Shown: piece by piece, positions 24,205 to 39,577 of the stretch
Position numbering within the stretch: position 1 is the stretch's first letter
Layout: the number at the start of each line of letters is the position of its first letter
Assembly: GCF_021018895.1 (NCBI RefSeq)
Contig: NC_079369.1
Span: 10,119,694 to 10,183,693, forward strand
Direction: 5' to 3'
Length of the DNA: 64,000 nt
From: Seriola aureovittata
Lineage: Eukaryota > Chordata > Actinopteri > Carangiformes > Carangidae
Notes under the pieces: generated by a model
What the model was told of the DNA's origin: nothing
The model's database searches: none
The model's input: only the letters and a program-made list of their open reading frames with translations
Made by a program: the position numbers and the translations under genes

Positions 24205-24703
24205 GGGATAGATATGCTCGCACGGGTCACCAGAAGATAGGCAGAGACAAATAGATTTCCAGATGTCACAACAACAACAAAAAAAAAAGCGCTTCCTATC
24301 TTCTCCAGATGTGGATTCACCCAGCCGCAAACCAGCTCTGTAGTGTGGTGGTGGTGGTGGGGGCTGTACGCTGCAGCGGTGATTCCACATCCTGTTCAGG
24401 AACTCTGAACTTCCCATTCCACAAATCCCAGACCACCGCAGAGGAGCTGCCGCAGACAGGCCTGCAGGCTGCTGGGAGATGCCCCTGCTCCGAACCCTGA
24501 CAGGCAGGTGAAAAACCAGTCAGCAAGCTTCACAAGAGAACTTCATAAGAGGAAAGGCAAAACTGATCACAAAAGTGTTATTAAAGTTAACTTAGCTCCA
24601 AAGAGCACATGGCGAGAACTCCTTGAAGTTTGGTTCTGTGGTCTGCTGGTTAATCATTTCTACCACTTTGTGATTGGAGAGAAAGTGGGATATATATACA
24701 CAT

Positions 24704-24741
<38 letters not shown>

Positions 24742-27595
24742 ATGTGTTCTGGACCCAGAGCCCAGTCGTTTGACTTTGGAGCAATCAAGCTGTATGAACC
24801 AAGTGGCGCATTTTATAGTCATTTTATGTACTTTGGTGGACTCTAATGAATACCTTCAAGGCCATTCCATTTTTGTTGGAGACAGCGGAGGAAGCCCAGC
24901 CTATTACATCCTGCCTGATGGGAAAAACCTGAGTGACAGCGTTGTCAGTGGCAGCAGAGTTGGTCAACCAAATGACAAAATATTCTTTTTTGGCTATATA
25001 TAACCTTTCCTTAGGAGGTTTAATTTAGAAGTTTTTTTTTTCCAAATTGAGCTTCCTGAATATTCCACATTTCTTTTAAACCCATTCATGTATCATAGTG
25101 CTTTGTATTTCAGAGCTGGCTGGCCATCTTTGGTCCATACATTGTCTTTGTTAAGCTTTCATCAGAGTTCATCTTGCAATCATTAAAGCAAATTACGAGA
25201 CATACCGGACATATACTGGACATACAAAAAACAGGCAAAACAAGGATGCCTCAACAGACGTTGCTGACTTGTCCTGTCCAGATGGTGCCAAATTTCTAAA
25301 ATACAGTAGCACCCATCATGTATAAAGGTTTGCCAAAACTGTGTCAACCAGGGATTACATTTTTGGCATTTGCAGGATGCATATCCAGAGAGACGGGCAC
25401 TAAACAGCAGTGGATGCTTCATTATAGGTCACTAAAGTTACAGCAAATCAAACCCAAGAGTAAAGAATAATGTGTTCACAATATCCTACAAGAGTAGTAA
25501 CTGTGGCTGTGACTTTTTTCAGTTTTTTTTTTTTTAAATGTCTGTAGTCCTTTGTATGCAGTGGACTAATGGAAATAATTGAAACTATCATGTCAATACT
25601 GTTCATAATGTGAAGTATCTAATGGGTAATGGTGGTTTTAATTGTACTTCCCATTGGAAAACACTGGAATCTTTTAATGGCTTCTAATGTTTCTCATCTC
25701 CACCTGGATGTGAGCCATGCATACACTCCTGCTCAGTTTATCATGTAGCTGCAGAAGATAAGCGTCACGATAAAACTGAAAATAGAAATTGTTTCACATA
25801 GTCTATGCCTTTGAATAGTAATAGTAATCGTTTGTCCAGAATGTGTGTTTAAATGAATCACACAAGATGTTGGCTTACTGTTTTTATTAAATACAGAGCT
25901 TCTTCAAGACTCAAGTTATGAACATTGTTTTTCTCTAAAATATTTTATGAATAAACAGAATTCCAGTGTCGGCTCATATTGTACCAAGACTGTATCTGTA
26001 GCACATATAGCCACCAAGACTTTCATGACTTTAGCTTTTATCACTAATTAAACATGTTGTAGCTGCCAGCTGATGTTATCCTCCACGGAGAAGGCAGATG
26101 CACAGAGACATAATGAAGCTGAGTGAAACCTGTTATTTTACAAGGCATTGAAACTTCACAGAAAGAGGCACAAGAAAAGCAGCAACACGCTAATGTTACA
26201 AAAGAGAAAAGTGAGGGCCATTAGTTTATCCATTCAGTTGAAAGCAAATGTTTCATTTACAAGAAAGAAACGTCAGTGTGAGAAGATGATTGCGGATGGT
26301 ACAGAACTGGGCAGTAATTCAATATTTTGTATTTCGATCTTGAGGATATAACTGTAACACATAAATATTACAAAAGCAAAATAAAAAAGCTGATCTCATT
26401 ATCTCACATAAAGAGATCTAACACAAATTTGGCAATTATGTTTCCAGTTTTATATCACCATACAGTTCACAGCACTGTACGATATGCTAGAAAGTAAATA
26501 CTGGTATTAAATCATTTAAAATTATTACCATAGTCTAGCTTTTGTTCTTGATGGGCTTTATCTGGGCGGGATAAGTGAAGTTGACCACATGACATAACAG
26601 AACACAACGCGCTGCATCGGCTTTAACTTTTGAAATATACAATGAAGTGGCTTTCAAGATTGTGCCATCAAAGCTCAACACAGTGCAGGTTTACACACAA
26701 TGATATAAACGGATTAAACTCTACTGCACAACACCACTACCAATATTAGTATTTCATTTTTACCCTGATCCTCACTATGAATTACTTCACGAATAAATAT
26801 TATACAACAAAGTACAAAGTTCACAAGAAAGCATAAACAAACTTACGGTACATCTCCCTGTGTGCTGAACAAGTCATAACTATCGGTTAGTGCTTCCCAC
26901 AGTCTTGAGATAATAGGAATAACGTAATATGAATTATGTAACATAATGTTATAATGAATAGTATAAAGATCATTCACAGTAGTGTATTTTAATTGTCCTG
27001 TGAGTCAGCTGAATGATGAATCACTTAGCAGCAGGCTACAGCTTCATAAGATAAAGTCCATCTCCAATATCACTTGTTCAAACAGCCTAAAGAATCTGAT
27101 GAATGTAATAAAACATACTGTGCTGCATCTTATTAAAGCATCTACATAGTGTGCATTGATATGTTCAAGACAGAAGGTAATGCGTAGCTATATTGGTTAA
27201 AACCAATATCTTTTATTCTTCAGTTTGAAAGCTGCAATCTAAAAGCTGCTCCCTCTACATTTGTTGCCACCGGGACCTTTGGGGGACATGCATATGAAAT
27301 TTGCAGGAGCTGTCTTGAGATGCGTGTATGTCATGGGATTTCACAATCATTCTCCACTGGAAAGTTCACCTCAATTTTCTGGTTCTGGCTGAAGGAGTGC
27401 GGCCAGTGAAACACTGTGTCACAGAGTTGGGAATGAAAACTTACAGACTCTCAAGAGTTGATGGTATATGGTCGACAGCCGCTGTTCTTGTGTGTACTGT
27501 ACAGCCCATTAGAGACGATAACGAGCACAGAAGCAATCCTCTGTGAAAGTACAGTGAGATCTGACAGGTAGAAGGTGAAGGCATATCAGGACTCT
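24205..27595. other. intergenic region between EGF gene and GHRHR-type gene
   Basis: It holds the presumed non-coding exon 1 and promoter of the EGF gene, a 50-bp palindrome at 24698-24747, AT-rich sequence, and the 3' end of the receptor gene. TTTATT at 27212-27217 reads as AATAAA on the minus strand, about 380 bp past the receptor stop. No further gene was recognised. Confidence 0.5.
24698..24747. repeat. 50-bp perfect palindrome around (TA)12
   Basis: The arms ACACATTACCTTA and TAAGGTAATGTGT flank a self-complementary TA array, so the whole 50 bp is a perfect inverted repeat able to form a hairpin or cruciform. Confidence 0.9.
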
Positions 27596-30500
27596 CTAGA
27601 ATGGCGTGTCCATCTGGCTGCACTTTGCAGCAGGCGGCACCACGCCATAGCTCCTCTCCTGCCACCTCAGCCACTGCATGTGGACCTCTTTCTGGACCTG
27701 TCAAACACACACACTGTTTTATTTGCTGCGGGAGTGAAAGCTTCCGCAGGTCTATTTATTTAACAGAGAGATATGAGAGTGGTAACAATCTTCTTATCTA
27801 ACTCTCGACCAGAAAGCAAATAGTTCAATTCCCAACATGTTCAACAATTCCTTTAAACTTGAAAAACATTACAAACAATCCTCATAGGTTCAGTGTTGAA
27901 ACATAAAATTCCATTACTTGTTCCTCTTGCAGAGATGAAGTCATTTTATCTGGTAGTAAAGTAGTAAGGTATCACTCCGTTTATTATCGGTGTATCAGTG
28001 AAATCTTGATAGTATTAGGAATCACACATTTCCCTTGGCATCAGAACAATAATAACTGATAATCCACAGCTGTTAAGAACATAGATTTAAATCAAATGAA
28101 CTAATCCATTATTTTTGATAATTCAGTCACTTTCAAGTATTACCCGAGCGGCTCTAAAGCCCCAAACAGATGAACATGGGTGTTAAGTTATTCTGTGGTG
28201 AATGTAAAACACTAAGACTTGTGTTGCCTTGAGACTGACTGGGGTTGGCCTCACATTAATCTTGGTGGTTACATAATATGGGCTCGGGGTCCTTCATTAC
28301 GTGTTGAGGAGAAGAGAAGTGGCAGCTTATTTTGTGTTTTAAGCCCTGACAACTCTAAACCATTCCCCCTTGCTGACATAAGATCTGGGAGGGGTTTATT
28401 ATGCAACAGAGAGCTGTAAATTATGTGTGATTTGTTCAATGTGTGTGCCTTGTACTGACCTCTTGATTGAGAAAGCAATAGAGAATTGCTACAAGGAGTC
28501 CCTGTAAGAGAGATGGTTTAAATCATCATCATGCATCATTGATATGTCGCTTGTGAGAGGACAGCTTAAATGTCAGACAGAAATGAGAACTGATAAGTCG
28601 AAGAATGAGAATTAAAAACAGGTCAGGAAAATCGATTATGTTTCGCTCACACAGAGGGCAACAAAGGTGGAATAAATAATGGTCTGGATTTATATCTCTG
28701 TAATACAATGCTGTAAACCATGCATAATCTTCGTAAACTCTGCTGCCTTTCCTTTTATCACACCAAAACATGTAGAGTAAAATTGTTCTTAGCTGTTTCA
28801 CCTCTTTTACAAACAGTGCCTTTGTTACAGCTAAATGGGCACTCATGTAAGTTTGTAGGATCTCAGACTTATTTCACACCTGTGTGCCAAAATAATCGGA
28901 ATTCTTAACAGGACGGAGTAGACGAACAAAATCCAATTTGGGGAGCTGGCTAGGAAACCAGCTCGTGCCAGATGTGACATAAAGTTGAGGAAGCCTTTTG
29001 ACTTTTCCATGTCTCTGGCAGATGCAAACACCCTGTGCCAAGCTTCCCTCACATTCCAGCATGGCTAAGCCTTTTTCCACTAAGGAACTCATTCATTATA
29101 ATTTGTTAAATTTTTTTCAAGAACATAAATACTGTTGGGCTTCAATCCTTTTATTAAATAGGCAACCTAGCAACTCTACCTCCAAAGCTAATGATATTCC
29201 TATTAGCTTCAGCTGTACTATGCATTTGTTGGTAATTAGCAACTGCTAGCATGCTACCAACTAAGATAATGAACATGGAAAACATCACACCTAGTAAACA
29301 TCAGTACCTTAGCTTAATTACACATCTATAAATGAACACTTGTAAATGCAACATTTATTAATGCACAGAATATGTATAAAAGTGCAGAAAGCAAAGCAAA
29401 TCCAAACCTGACTGACTTTCACATTTAGACACGTAATTGTGAAGAATGACTTTATTCAGGATATTGTCTAAATTAGATGCACTTATTTTGATAGATTGGA
29501 TTTACTCCCATGGCCACTGATCAGATAATCACTGAGGGTACTCTAAAGTGATTACACTCTGAGTGTGTGTGTTTTGCTGTCAGAATACTGAGTGTTTATA
29601 CTATGCAGTCCATGTGCGTACCTGGAAGGATCCCATGCAGAGCTCGACACAGAGGCGCAGGTTAACGCTGAAGTAGTCGGGCAGAAAATTGAAGAACATG
29701 TAGTGAGTGCCAAACAAAGGGATGAGGAGGAGGGTGGACTTAGTCAGGCGTCTGTTGCACACAAGCAAAAAAAAAAAAAAAACAGGATGGAGGAGGTGAA
29801 GCTACTTGCAGGAGCCATTTATTGCATATCTTATCTGAAAGCTGCTCTGGATAGCATCATGCATACAGTCACGCTAATCAGCAGATGTTAGTCACGGGGA
29901 TACTTGTGTGTGCGTCAGGTTGAACATCGCTTTTGTTTGCGAGTGGAAAGGTAGTGGCAGGTGCATGATTCAAAGTGAGCATATTAAAATGTGAGTGCAG
30001 AGGTAACGTCTTTTTGTATGGGCAGGGGAACATGTTAATCCAGCTGCTGCGAGCATCTCTTAACTTACCTGTGGTCTTTTATAAGATCCAGGTATACATG
30101 ATGCGGCTGAACACTTTCAGTCAATTAGTGAGCCATTTTCAATTAGAAATTCTGATAACCCGCTTGGGAAGTGGAAAGGTAGACGTGGCCAGACTGACTA
30201 GTTTGTGGTTCAGTGGTGACTGAATGGATTATACATTGCCCACTGTGGTGTATCAACAGTTTTCACACAACTCCTATCTTTTCCAACATCAAAGTGTCTA
30301 CTTATCAGAGCGGAGAGGGAGAAAGTATTTCAAAATCTGCCCATCAGGCTAAAAGAGCTTGACAGTTCAAGAGAAACAACGCAAACATAAAGAATGCTTC
30401 AATTGGTAAATTCTGGATCAAATGAACTGCTCCTTCGGGTCTTTCTTTATTCAAAATGCACAACTGACTGAAGTAGAAGATACTGTATCACTCCAGAGTT

Positions 30501-33500
30501 CGCTCGCTCATATTGTGTCTGCAGCTAAAGGATTACCTGTACTGAGAGGAGTTATTGAACTGAATCAACCGAGGATTGAGCTTCTGTATGAGGATTCTGA
30601 TGATGTTCATGAACAGCATAAAATTGACCTGTTGATATAAAAAGCAAGATAGTAAAATTAAAAAAAAAAATATTGTTCAGCTTGAATGGGTTAAAACCTT
30701 GACAGGTTTTATAGCAAATGCTGTTTACAACAACATGATTATTGAATGTCATGGCAACAATACGAGCAGCCAAGTGTGTAATTGGCCATGACTGATGTGA
30801 AGGCATTTTTTGGCTTGCTGCTCTAATATACACAAAATAAGTTTATTCAAATTCTTTCTCAAAAACCTTCTATGAAGAGAAAGTAATCAAACCATCTGCA
30901 TAACAATTTGTAATCTGCTAGGTGCATAATAAAGGGTCCATCAATTTGTTCATTTCAGCACAATGGGGGCATTTACCGCTATAGACACAACAATTGGTCC
31001 CTTGATGATCCACCAGTAGGGCGAGTCCTCATTGATGTCCCAACATCTGTGTGGACAGACATTTTGAAAGGTGCACTTTAATCAGGTCTGTGCAATTTCT
31101 CTTCTGAAACATCTGTTGCAGTGTCCTGGAAATGTATACAAGAAATAAATGAACTTGTGAAGATGGAAATGATAGTGGAAGATTATACAAACTCTGTGTC
31201 CTCAAAATACACCCTTGATCCAATCCACAGGATGATGAAGAGCACAGGTACACCTGTGGAGTGGCAGAAAAATGATAACTGTGATGACTCATCATTATGT
31301 CAACTTTTCTAATATCTGCATTGATCTGTACAGCAAAAACTCAAAGTAAATGCAATAATTAAGAGGCTATAACAGTATACATGTAGAATGTGGAAATTCT
31401 CATCTGTTTCTTGCCTCACTACCACTGAAACAAATTCCTGTACATTCATTATACTTGGCATTTAAAGTTGTGCCAAGTAAGTGCCTGCGACTGTTGCACT
31501 GACCCCTTTTCATTTAATTTAAGTTTTTAAGAAATCAACATGAACATTTTTGAATAAACATTCAACCCGCAAACATAATCGAATCAAATGGTAGTGACCC
31601 CCACAGGGATGTAAACTTTAATTCAGTTTGTTTTGTAATTACAGTTGATGCCACTGAGCCAGGAGAGTTTCTGGCTGTATTAAAATAATAAGCTGCGGAT
31701 GTTGGCTGATGGCAGTCTGTCTGCTTCTCGTTGTCCCTACAGACTGTTGTGAAAGCTCTTTGAAACACAGAATTATAATGAGCCTCGAACGGAAGGGAAC
31801 TATTTTAACTGTTTATCTCAATATGTCTGTAAAAGGACTATATAATATAAAGTTGACATGTGATCTTTACATTATCATTTTAGAGTATTTAGATTATATG
31901 TCTCCCAATTTGTGATCGTAGGCCCCTTGGCACGACACTGAGAGTGGTAGAAATGGCATGTGGGAATTTAAAAGTACATGTTAGTTGGCAGTAATTAAAG
32001 GTCAAAAATTTTAATTCCTCAGTGAGTGACCCTGACAAAAATCATCATTTAATTCAGTACACTTATTTCTAGACTGAGGTCATGACCTCTGGTATAGCAA
32101 GTACGGCTAGTTTCCAAAATAAAGAGTCATGTTCCACTATCCATTGATTTTTAGCATGTCATAAATGGTCAGAAAAAGTTTTTAAATCCTTTATTTTGTA
32201 ATCTTTGCATCTATTACCTCGTAATGTTTAAGATGGGCCTTAGTTTATTTATTAATATATATTTTTTCATGTGGGATCCTGTATTTACAATGTGGGATCT
32301 CTCACACTGCAACCAAACACTTCAAATTTAGTCTGCAGCTCAGCATAACAAATGTTGGAGAAACCGCATATCAAGGTTTCTCACCCCATCCCAGCAGGCT
32401 GAAGCCCCACAGGCATCGACGGCTGTGATAGAAGGAGGAGAGCAGCAGGGAATTTAGGTAGAGCGCCTCCACCAGGAGCCAGAAAAAGTTAGCCATTACA
32501 CAGTAGTGACAGAAGACCACAGAGCTCTTACAGGCAAACTGGACAGAAAAAGACAGGAAGGAAAAGGACAGAGAAGTGATTGGAAGGAGGAATTAGTATG
32601 AAGAAGGAGAAATGCAAACAATATGTGATGAGATTAGAGAAATCTGTCAAGAGAATTTTCTTAATACAGCCAGGAGCCTCTTGTCCTCAATGTCATTATC
32701 TTACCGTGGAAAGGGTGCAGTGGTTTGTGTCGTCACTTGAGAACAGAGCAGCGTCCTTAATGAACACCGCCACAGCTTTGAGGATAAATGTAATGAACAG
32801 CTGGATGTGAATGAAGTTCCTGGCACACCGTAGCTTCCTGTTGAAAACAATAGTTCATGGAAGTGATGGTGTTGTGGTATGATTTCAAAGAGATTTCATG
32901 GCAAACAGACTAGATTTATAGAACCATACACTGCCTGGACAGATGAAAAAGAAAACTTTCATGAAGAGGTTTTCTGTTTCTACACATTCCCAGTTCTATT
33001 GACCCGGTGAATCCAAGAGCTGGGTGGGTGAGGAGTCGGTGTGAGGAGGTCATTGACACTGTGACAGTCACTTGCTAAGTGGACTATAGGACCTGTTACA
33101 TCCACTCCGTGTCAACGAGGGTCAAACTCCAAGACGGACAATATTGGAGTGTCAATGAGTCAATGGCTCTAAAATAGAATAAATAAATAAAACAAAATAT
33201 AAGACTTCTTCCTTAAAGTATAGTTTGACACTTTGGGAAATGAATGTGCATTATCAGCTTTCTTGAGAAGATTGACACCACTCTCGTGTGAGCAGGCCAG
33301 CTGAGCCAGCAGGATATATAAAGGACAGACCAAAACTGGAGCTGTAGCTTCATATTTAGCGTTCAGACAAGGGACTGGTAGCTATTAAACTTACAATCTA
33401 AATCTCAAAAAGAAAGTGAATAAGAATAATTTCCCAAAAAATGTTTTACTAAATATTACACCTGGACAGCATTTTCGATGGGTCACTAAATGTGGCAGAG

Positions 33501-35634
33501 CTGCAGAAATACCATGTGTAGGACGTGAATGATATCACCTCTCTTTTTGTTATACCCAGGTCTAAGAGTGCATTGGTATCATCTTTTTTGTTCAAAGTGC
33601 AACAATATTGCTATTGTTTGGCTCTTCGTGGTGAATGAACATACCTGAAATTTACCAAAATGCACTAATTACTGATGAAAAAAATCACTCAAATTCTATC
33701 CGAACTTATTTTAACTATCTGTTCCTACTGTTCCTACCTGAAGAGCAACAAGATCAACACAGCAACAACCAGCACCACTAGAGATATGCTGTAGCCGATG
33801 GTGTATATCAGCTTCACAGTGGCAAAGTAGGATTCTTCTGTCTGAAAGCAAGATGAGAAAGAACATTTTGTATAAAAAGGCGTTATACTCAAATATCAAA
33901 GCTTTTCAAAATGCTGTCAGGCTTCAAAATGAATATAATGTCTCAAAATGAGACAAAATTGCAGACTAGCTTGAGACTCAGCTGTACTGAAGACATGACT
34001 GCAGAATAACTGCAAGAAAGCTTTTTCCATATTTTCAGGCTGGATCTAATGGCAGTAAGACTGGACTACGGAATCAACTCGAAAAAACATGAAAAAGCTA
34101 ATTAATCACAATAACATCAAAACTTGTAATATATGAGTTTCCACTCTTGCTTGTGGAAGATTTAAACTCAAGACGAAAGATCCTCTGTAAAGCACCAAAA
34201 GTGGTTTTCTCTTAAGCACCATTCTAATAATTTCAGCCATCACCCTGATGGGTGACATTTCAGTCACTTACTGCCTTGCAAAAGTATTTTCACATGATGA
34301 ATATTTATGTTTGAATATACTGTATTTTCTCCTCTGAAGAAGCAGTGGACCAGTAAACCTATATATCTGGATCTCAACTACCCCGAGAGAAGCAAATGAG
34401 CAGCATTTTCAATTCATTGCAACCAAAAAAATTTGACAAAGACCTCTTGAAACATGGTACCTTTTTCTTTTCAAATTTAGCTTGTTTGGTGTGTCAGTTT
34501 TTGAAACTGACACAGAGTGTTTTCCCTTTTTTCTTTTGTCTCCTTGTTCCTGCTGCGTCTCCTCCTGCTTCCAATTTTCACCATGACCTCTGAACTCTCA
34601 GTCTGGAGTCACTCATTCCCCAGTGTGACCTCTCTAAATCTCACCTCAGGAATGTCATCATCCACACTGCAGGCAATGTGGTACGGTGGGAAGGCCCCGG
34701 ACCAACCTCCACTGGTGCAGTTACGGCTCACTGAGCCTGAGGTGAAAGGCAAAGAGATCAAGAATTCATTATGAAGAGATTAACTTCACAGCAGAATCCC
34801 TATGGAGAGAAAAATATATTCAGGTAAAATGCATTTAGCCGTGCCATCACCGGATAGCTGTCAGTCCACCGGAAGATTAATCCTCCTGACTTTGGTGATC
34901 CCCTGACTTTTCCTCTAGTGTCACCATGAGGTTGGCATTAGGTTTTGAGTGAATTGTCTCAAAAACAACTGGATGGAATAACATGAAATTTGATACACTC
35001 ATTCATGTTTCCGTCAGGATGACTTTCATTGACTTTGATGATAACTCTTCATTTATCATCTGGTCAAAATTTTAGATCGCCCAGTATTTTAGTTTATGAC
35101 CAAATACCTGCAAAACTATTGTAAAGTGTACTTTGTTTTTAATGCTATAGCTATAGCATGCTAACATGCTGAATTAAAAGAATGACAAAGAGCCCATAAT
35201 TGCGAGTTTATGATTTGTAAATGGCGTTCATGTCGTCATCCAAGTTGTAATTATGCCTGGAAAAGAATTTTCTGCAAACTGATATATTCGACATGGAGCT
35301 TAATAATATGGAAAACCCTGAAACCAAAGCACATGTGGAAACAAATGTGTAAATGAACGACTGAATGAATAAGTAAGTAAATGAAATCCTCAGAATAAAA
35401 AACACCCTTTGCTCTCATTACGTCAATTTAGCTTAATTTCGTCTCACTAGGGAACATGCGGCTCTCATCACACCATGTGATCCTTTATTCACCTGTGTTG
35501 TTTTTCAGGAGGGAGAAGACTGCAGGACAACCTCTGTGGACCGTTTCTCCAATGACTGCATGAGGCCAGCAGATGACTGCATCCCAGGATGGCGGACAAC
35601 CTTTTCAGAGGAGGTTTAGGAGGAGAAAGGAGAA

Positions 35635-35684
<50 letters not shown>

Positions 35685-38600
35685 ACATATATATATATAT
35701 ATATTTGACAGGACATTCCATGAACACCAATTTATACACGCCGTCGTATAGACGCAGCAGAAATGCATGCAGTTTAAATACATATACTCGTGGAGATACA
35801 GCAGAGGTAAATGAGGTGTTTCATGCACAATACTTCCCAACATTTTTCAAACCCACAACATCCGCCTCTGTGTAAACTGTATTAAGACAAGAATGAGGGA
35901 GTGCTCTAGATCTCCGAGCAAGACCTTTATCTTGAGATAGATTACATACATAAATCCTTGTATAACTATCCTTAATGGCCTCCTCCACAGATGCATCACA
36001 GTGATAGATCACCCAGTGCGTTTTCATTCTGCAGTTGAGACGCCATCAAGAATCTGCGGTGACAACTGACGATACTTGATTCCAGCCTAGACTCTTGTAT
36101 TTAATGTGAACATTTGCTACTGGAGTGGAGTGATTTTAAAATGAAAGACACACCTTCATGGCTTCTGTTGGCCTGCGCTGCAATATACTGAAGGCAGCGA
36201 CGCTGTTCTTTCTCCAGCTGAAATATGAACTCACATTCAGGATGAAGGCTCGATAAAGCCTAGAGACAGAATGATGGAAGAAAGGTTAGAGGGAAGGGAT
36301 TTTCTATTAGATACATACAGACTTTTAGGCAGAGGATTTGGTGGACGATCAGTGTGTAATTACATGAAATAGCATTTCATCTGGGGGAAAAAAAAAAGCA
36401 TCCCACTTTATGAGTACAGTGTGCCTTTCATAGGAAGTGCTTTCCCACTTAAATCCTAACTTTTTGGCAAAATGCACCTATTTCCATTGGTGGCATTAAG
36501 CGAAACAATCTCTCACTATAGTGCACAGAGAGCAGAAGCTCAGAAAATTAATTAACTGAGTTTGTCTCTAAGGACATAGATGATTGTCTCAACTCTGCAC
36601 TCCATCCATTTAATACCGCTCAGAGATTCTTGTGTTTGTCTGCCCTTGCTCATCACTCTGTTTCCCAATGTCAAATAAAAATAAAGTAACTGGATTTGTA
36701 TTGGACTTCGGCCCGACCTTTATCTCGGACTAAGACAAATAAGAACATCTTGTTTCAGAGAAAGAAAGGGGTTGATGTAAGATAGATGTTGGAGGGTAAC
36801 GTGGAGAGAGGGTGGATGGAGGAAACACAGCAAAGAGGACCACAGTGTCATTACTCTGTGGTAATTATCCTTTTAGCTGTACCTGAAAACTGCGAGTGAA
36901 TGTAGTTCAGTGCACTCTGTTGTTAACCTCCGTCTGTGCCAGTGAATCCTTGTTATTAATAGAAAGTTTACTAAAAGAGTATGAAAGTTTATGAGGTGAT
37001 ATTATCCAACTTCTGTGTAAAGGTATAAACATTCATGTATTGTGTTGGCCATGCACTCATTAGAATTAAGTGTTTTTGAACATTGCAGCTAATACACTGG
37101 ATATTGATGTCAGCAGTGAGAGCTGTACAGAAGTGATAGTTTTCAAACAGGGTTGTGTTTTGATCATAGTGTGAAGGAAGCATTCCTTCAGAATGGGTAA
37201 TAAATACAGGTGAGCAGAATGGATAATATCCATTAGTAGAGAGGGGGTGTCCAGATGACAGGAACGCTCAAGTAAAGAGTAAACGTGGCCAGGCGGTCAA
37301 TGTATACACTGTGGCTTTGTGGTCAGGTGTTAGACTCTCAGGTCAGTTTCATCTTAATTCTTATTACATTTTTACATACCTTTTACCACTAAAAACTCCC
37401 AACTTTATTGAATAAATATTTTTATAAAAGTCATTATATTTCTGTACCTACTGAGACAGCTGGTGCTGAGTGGAGTATCTTGTTTGGATGGGCTACACGG
37501 CCATGGGTGAAATTCAAATGGCATTTATTTGTTTATTTCATGCTGCCAGTGAACTTAAGTGGTCTGAATTTAAAGGTCAGAGCAGCAGGCTGGGTCTTGT
37601 TTTGTTAGGCTTGACAACATACTGCAACAGTGTGTTTCCCAATGAAATGTCTCGCATGGTACTGCGACTGGAATTTCTATTTGCTCGTTTTCATGTACCT
37701 AGATTTTGACATCGTATAATACCTGTGTTCACTTTTTTCTTTTTATCTTCTTAGGCATTAAGGCTATCAGGAAAGTGCTGGCATTTTGGAAATAATGAAA
37801 TGATTCATTCATGTGCATCACTCTATCCCTCTGTTTATTGTTTAATTACTTGATGCTGCATGATGCTGTTAATGACTTAAACTGTAACAACTGTAACAAT
37901 TATATTCTGGTGCAGAATTTGCTATAAAAAAAAGAAAAATATCTTTTTAAAAAATCACAGATGAAAAAAAAGAAGCTTTTCCCCCCAATTTAAGCTTAAG
38001 CTTTTTCTCTGCATGGGCCTTGAAGTCATCTTTGTCCAGTGATAGTGGCGAGGAAGTGTGACGCACATTGTAAAGTGAGAATGAATTACAGCAGTGTGTT
38101 TGTGCAATCAGACGGGAACAGATGGAGGAAAAAAAACAGTAGAAGTAGACGAAAGAAGAAAAAGGAGGACTTATAGGCATGAAAGTAACCATGACGCCCC
38201 CATTTCCAAAATTACTCAAAACTCTGAGAGTGTTTTGCATTTTGTTTTTCCCTGTGCAGAGTTATTTTGAGGCTCTTAGCTGAGTTGCGCTTTTCATTTC
38301 AGAAGTCACACATTTAATAAAACACAACAGGTCATAGGTGCAGCCCTAACTAGAGATGCCCGTCAACATGTTGACAGTCTGTCCCATGAGTACTTAGTAG
38401 TCATTACTACATTACGTGTCGGACAACACCCATTTTCGAATTCTGCCTTCATTTTGATCTCAACTACAGAACTGTAAAGTTTTGTGGCTGCATCTTGCCG
38501 GTTGTGATGCAATCCCGGTGATAAAAAGAGAGACAGGCAGACAGACATAAAAACAGCTGCCAAAGCTGCTCACTCCCTCAGTGGTAGTTCCCGCTACAGT

Positions 38601-39531
38601 AGCGCTCTCCAGGACCACATTTTGCCATGATGATACAACCACACAATACTAGTCACGTTGTTGCAGCAAGTAATAAAGTCATTTGTGTTACTGACTGGCA
38701 TATTGCACAGACTTTTGTACTTGTTTTAGCTCAGTTCCATCTCATTTGGAAAGACCAGAGGGAAAACGAGTCTCTTTGTGACATGATGCAAGCAAACACT
38801 TAATGAAATGAAGCTTCTGAAGCTAAATTCCTCCGGGACCACAAACGCTCCCTGTGGAGAGCGCTGATATCCCCAACTCGCCAGCCTTCCGAGTGTCATC
38901 CAATAGGACGAACTGTGTGTGTGGTATCAACATTTCCATTAAAAAGATCTATGAGTTTCTCTGAGGGGGAAACAACAACATCTGCACCCGTACAAACCCA
39001 CCTGGAGCTGTTTCAAGAAATTACATGACTGAGCACCGCCTTGCATAGACATCGTTTTTTATTGATGTTATTGGAAAAAATGTTGTATTTGACTTGCAGG
39101 GTTGTCGCACCAATCCTGAGGAACAATTTCTTAATTGCTTTGGAAGCAGAGGTAAAATGCCAAATGAGTAGCAAATTAGCCGAGCACAAACAGGCTGTTT
39201 CTTATCATAAAAGTACAGTAAAAGAAAATGATGAAGGGGATTAAGGGGGTTTTCTTGTTATAAAAGCATGGATACAGATTTAGATGCAAACAAATAATGT
39301 TCTTTGAAGGAACATGCTGCGAAAATCAGTCATACATGTAGATATGAAAAAAACAGTCTGCCTCTGTGATAACACACCGAGTCAAATCAGGAATAATGTA
39401 GCTTGAAATTAATCTGAGAACAGGTAGAGATACTGAAACTGGTTTGAACATTTGAACATTGAAAATCTTCATTTCTGTTTCTCCGATGCAATCACTCGTC
39501 TCAGCTCTTTCTCTCCTCTCCACACACACAC

Positions 39532-39577
<46 letters not shown>

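Noticed and set aside
24770..25003. 77-codon frame containing GDSGGSP, reminiscent of a serine protease active site
   Set aside because: The rest lacks trypsin-family sequence, has no flanking exons, and the motif is short enough to be chance.
34517..34774. Plus-strand 85-codon frame
   Set aside because: It overlaps the receptor exon at 34645-34736 on the other strand and shows no family resemblance.
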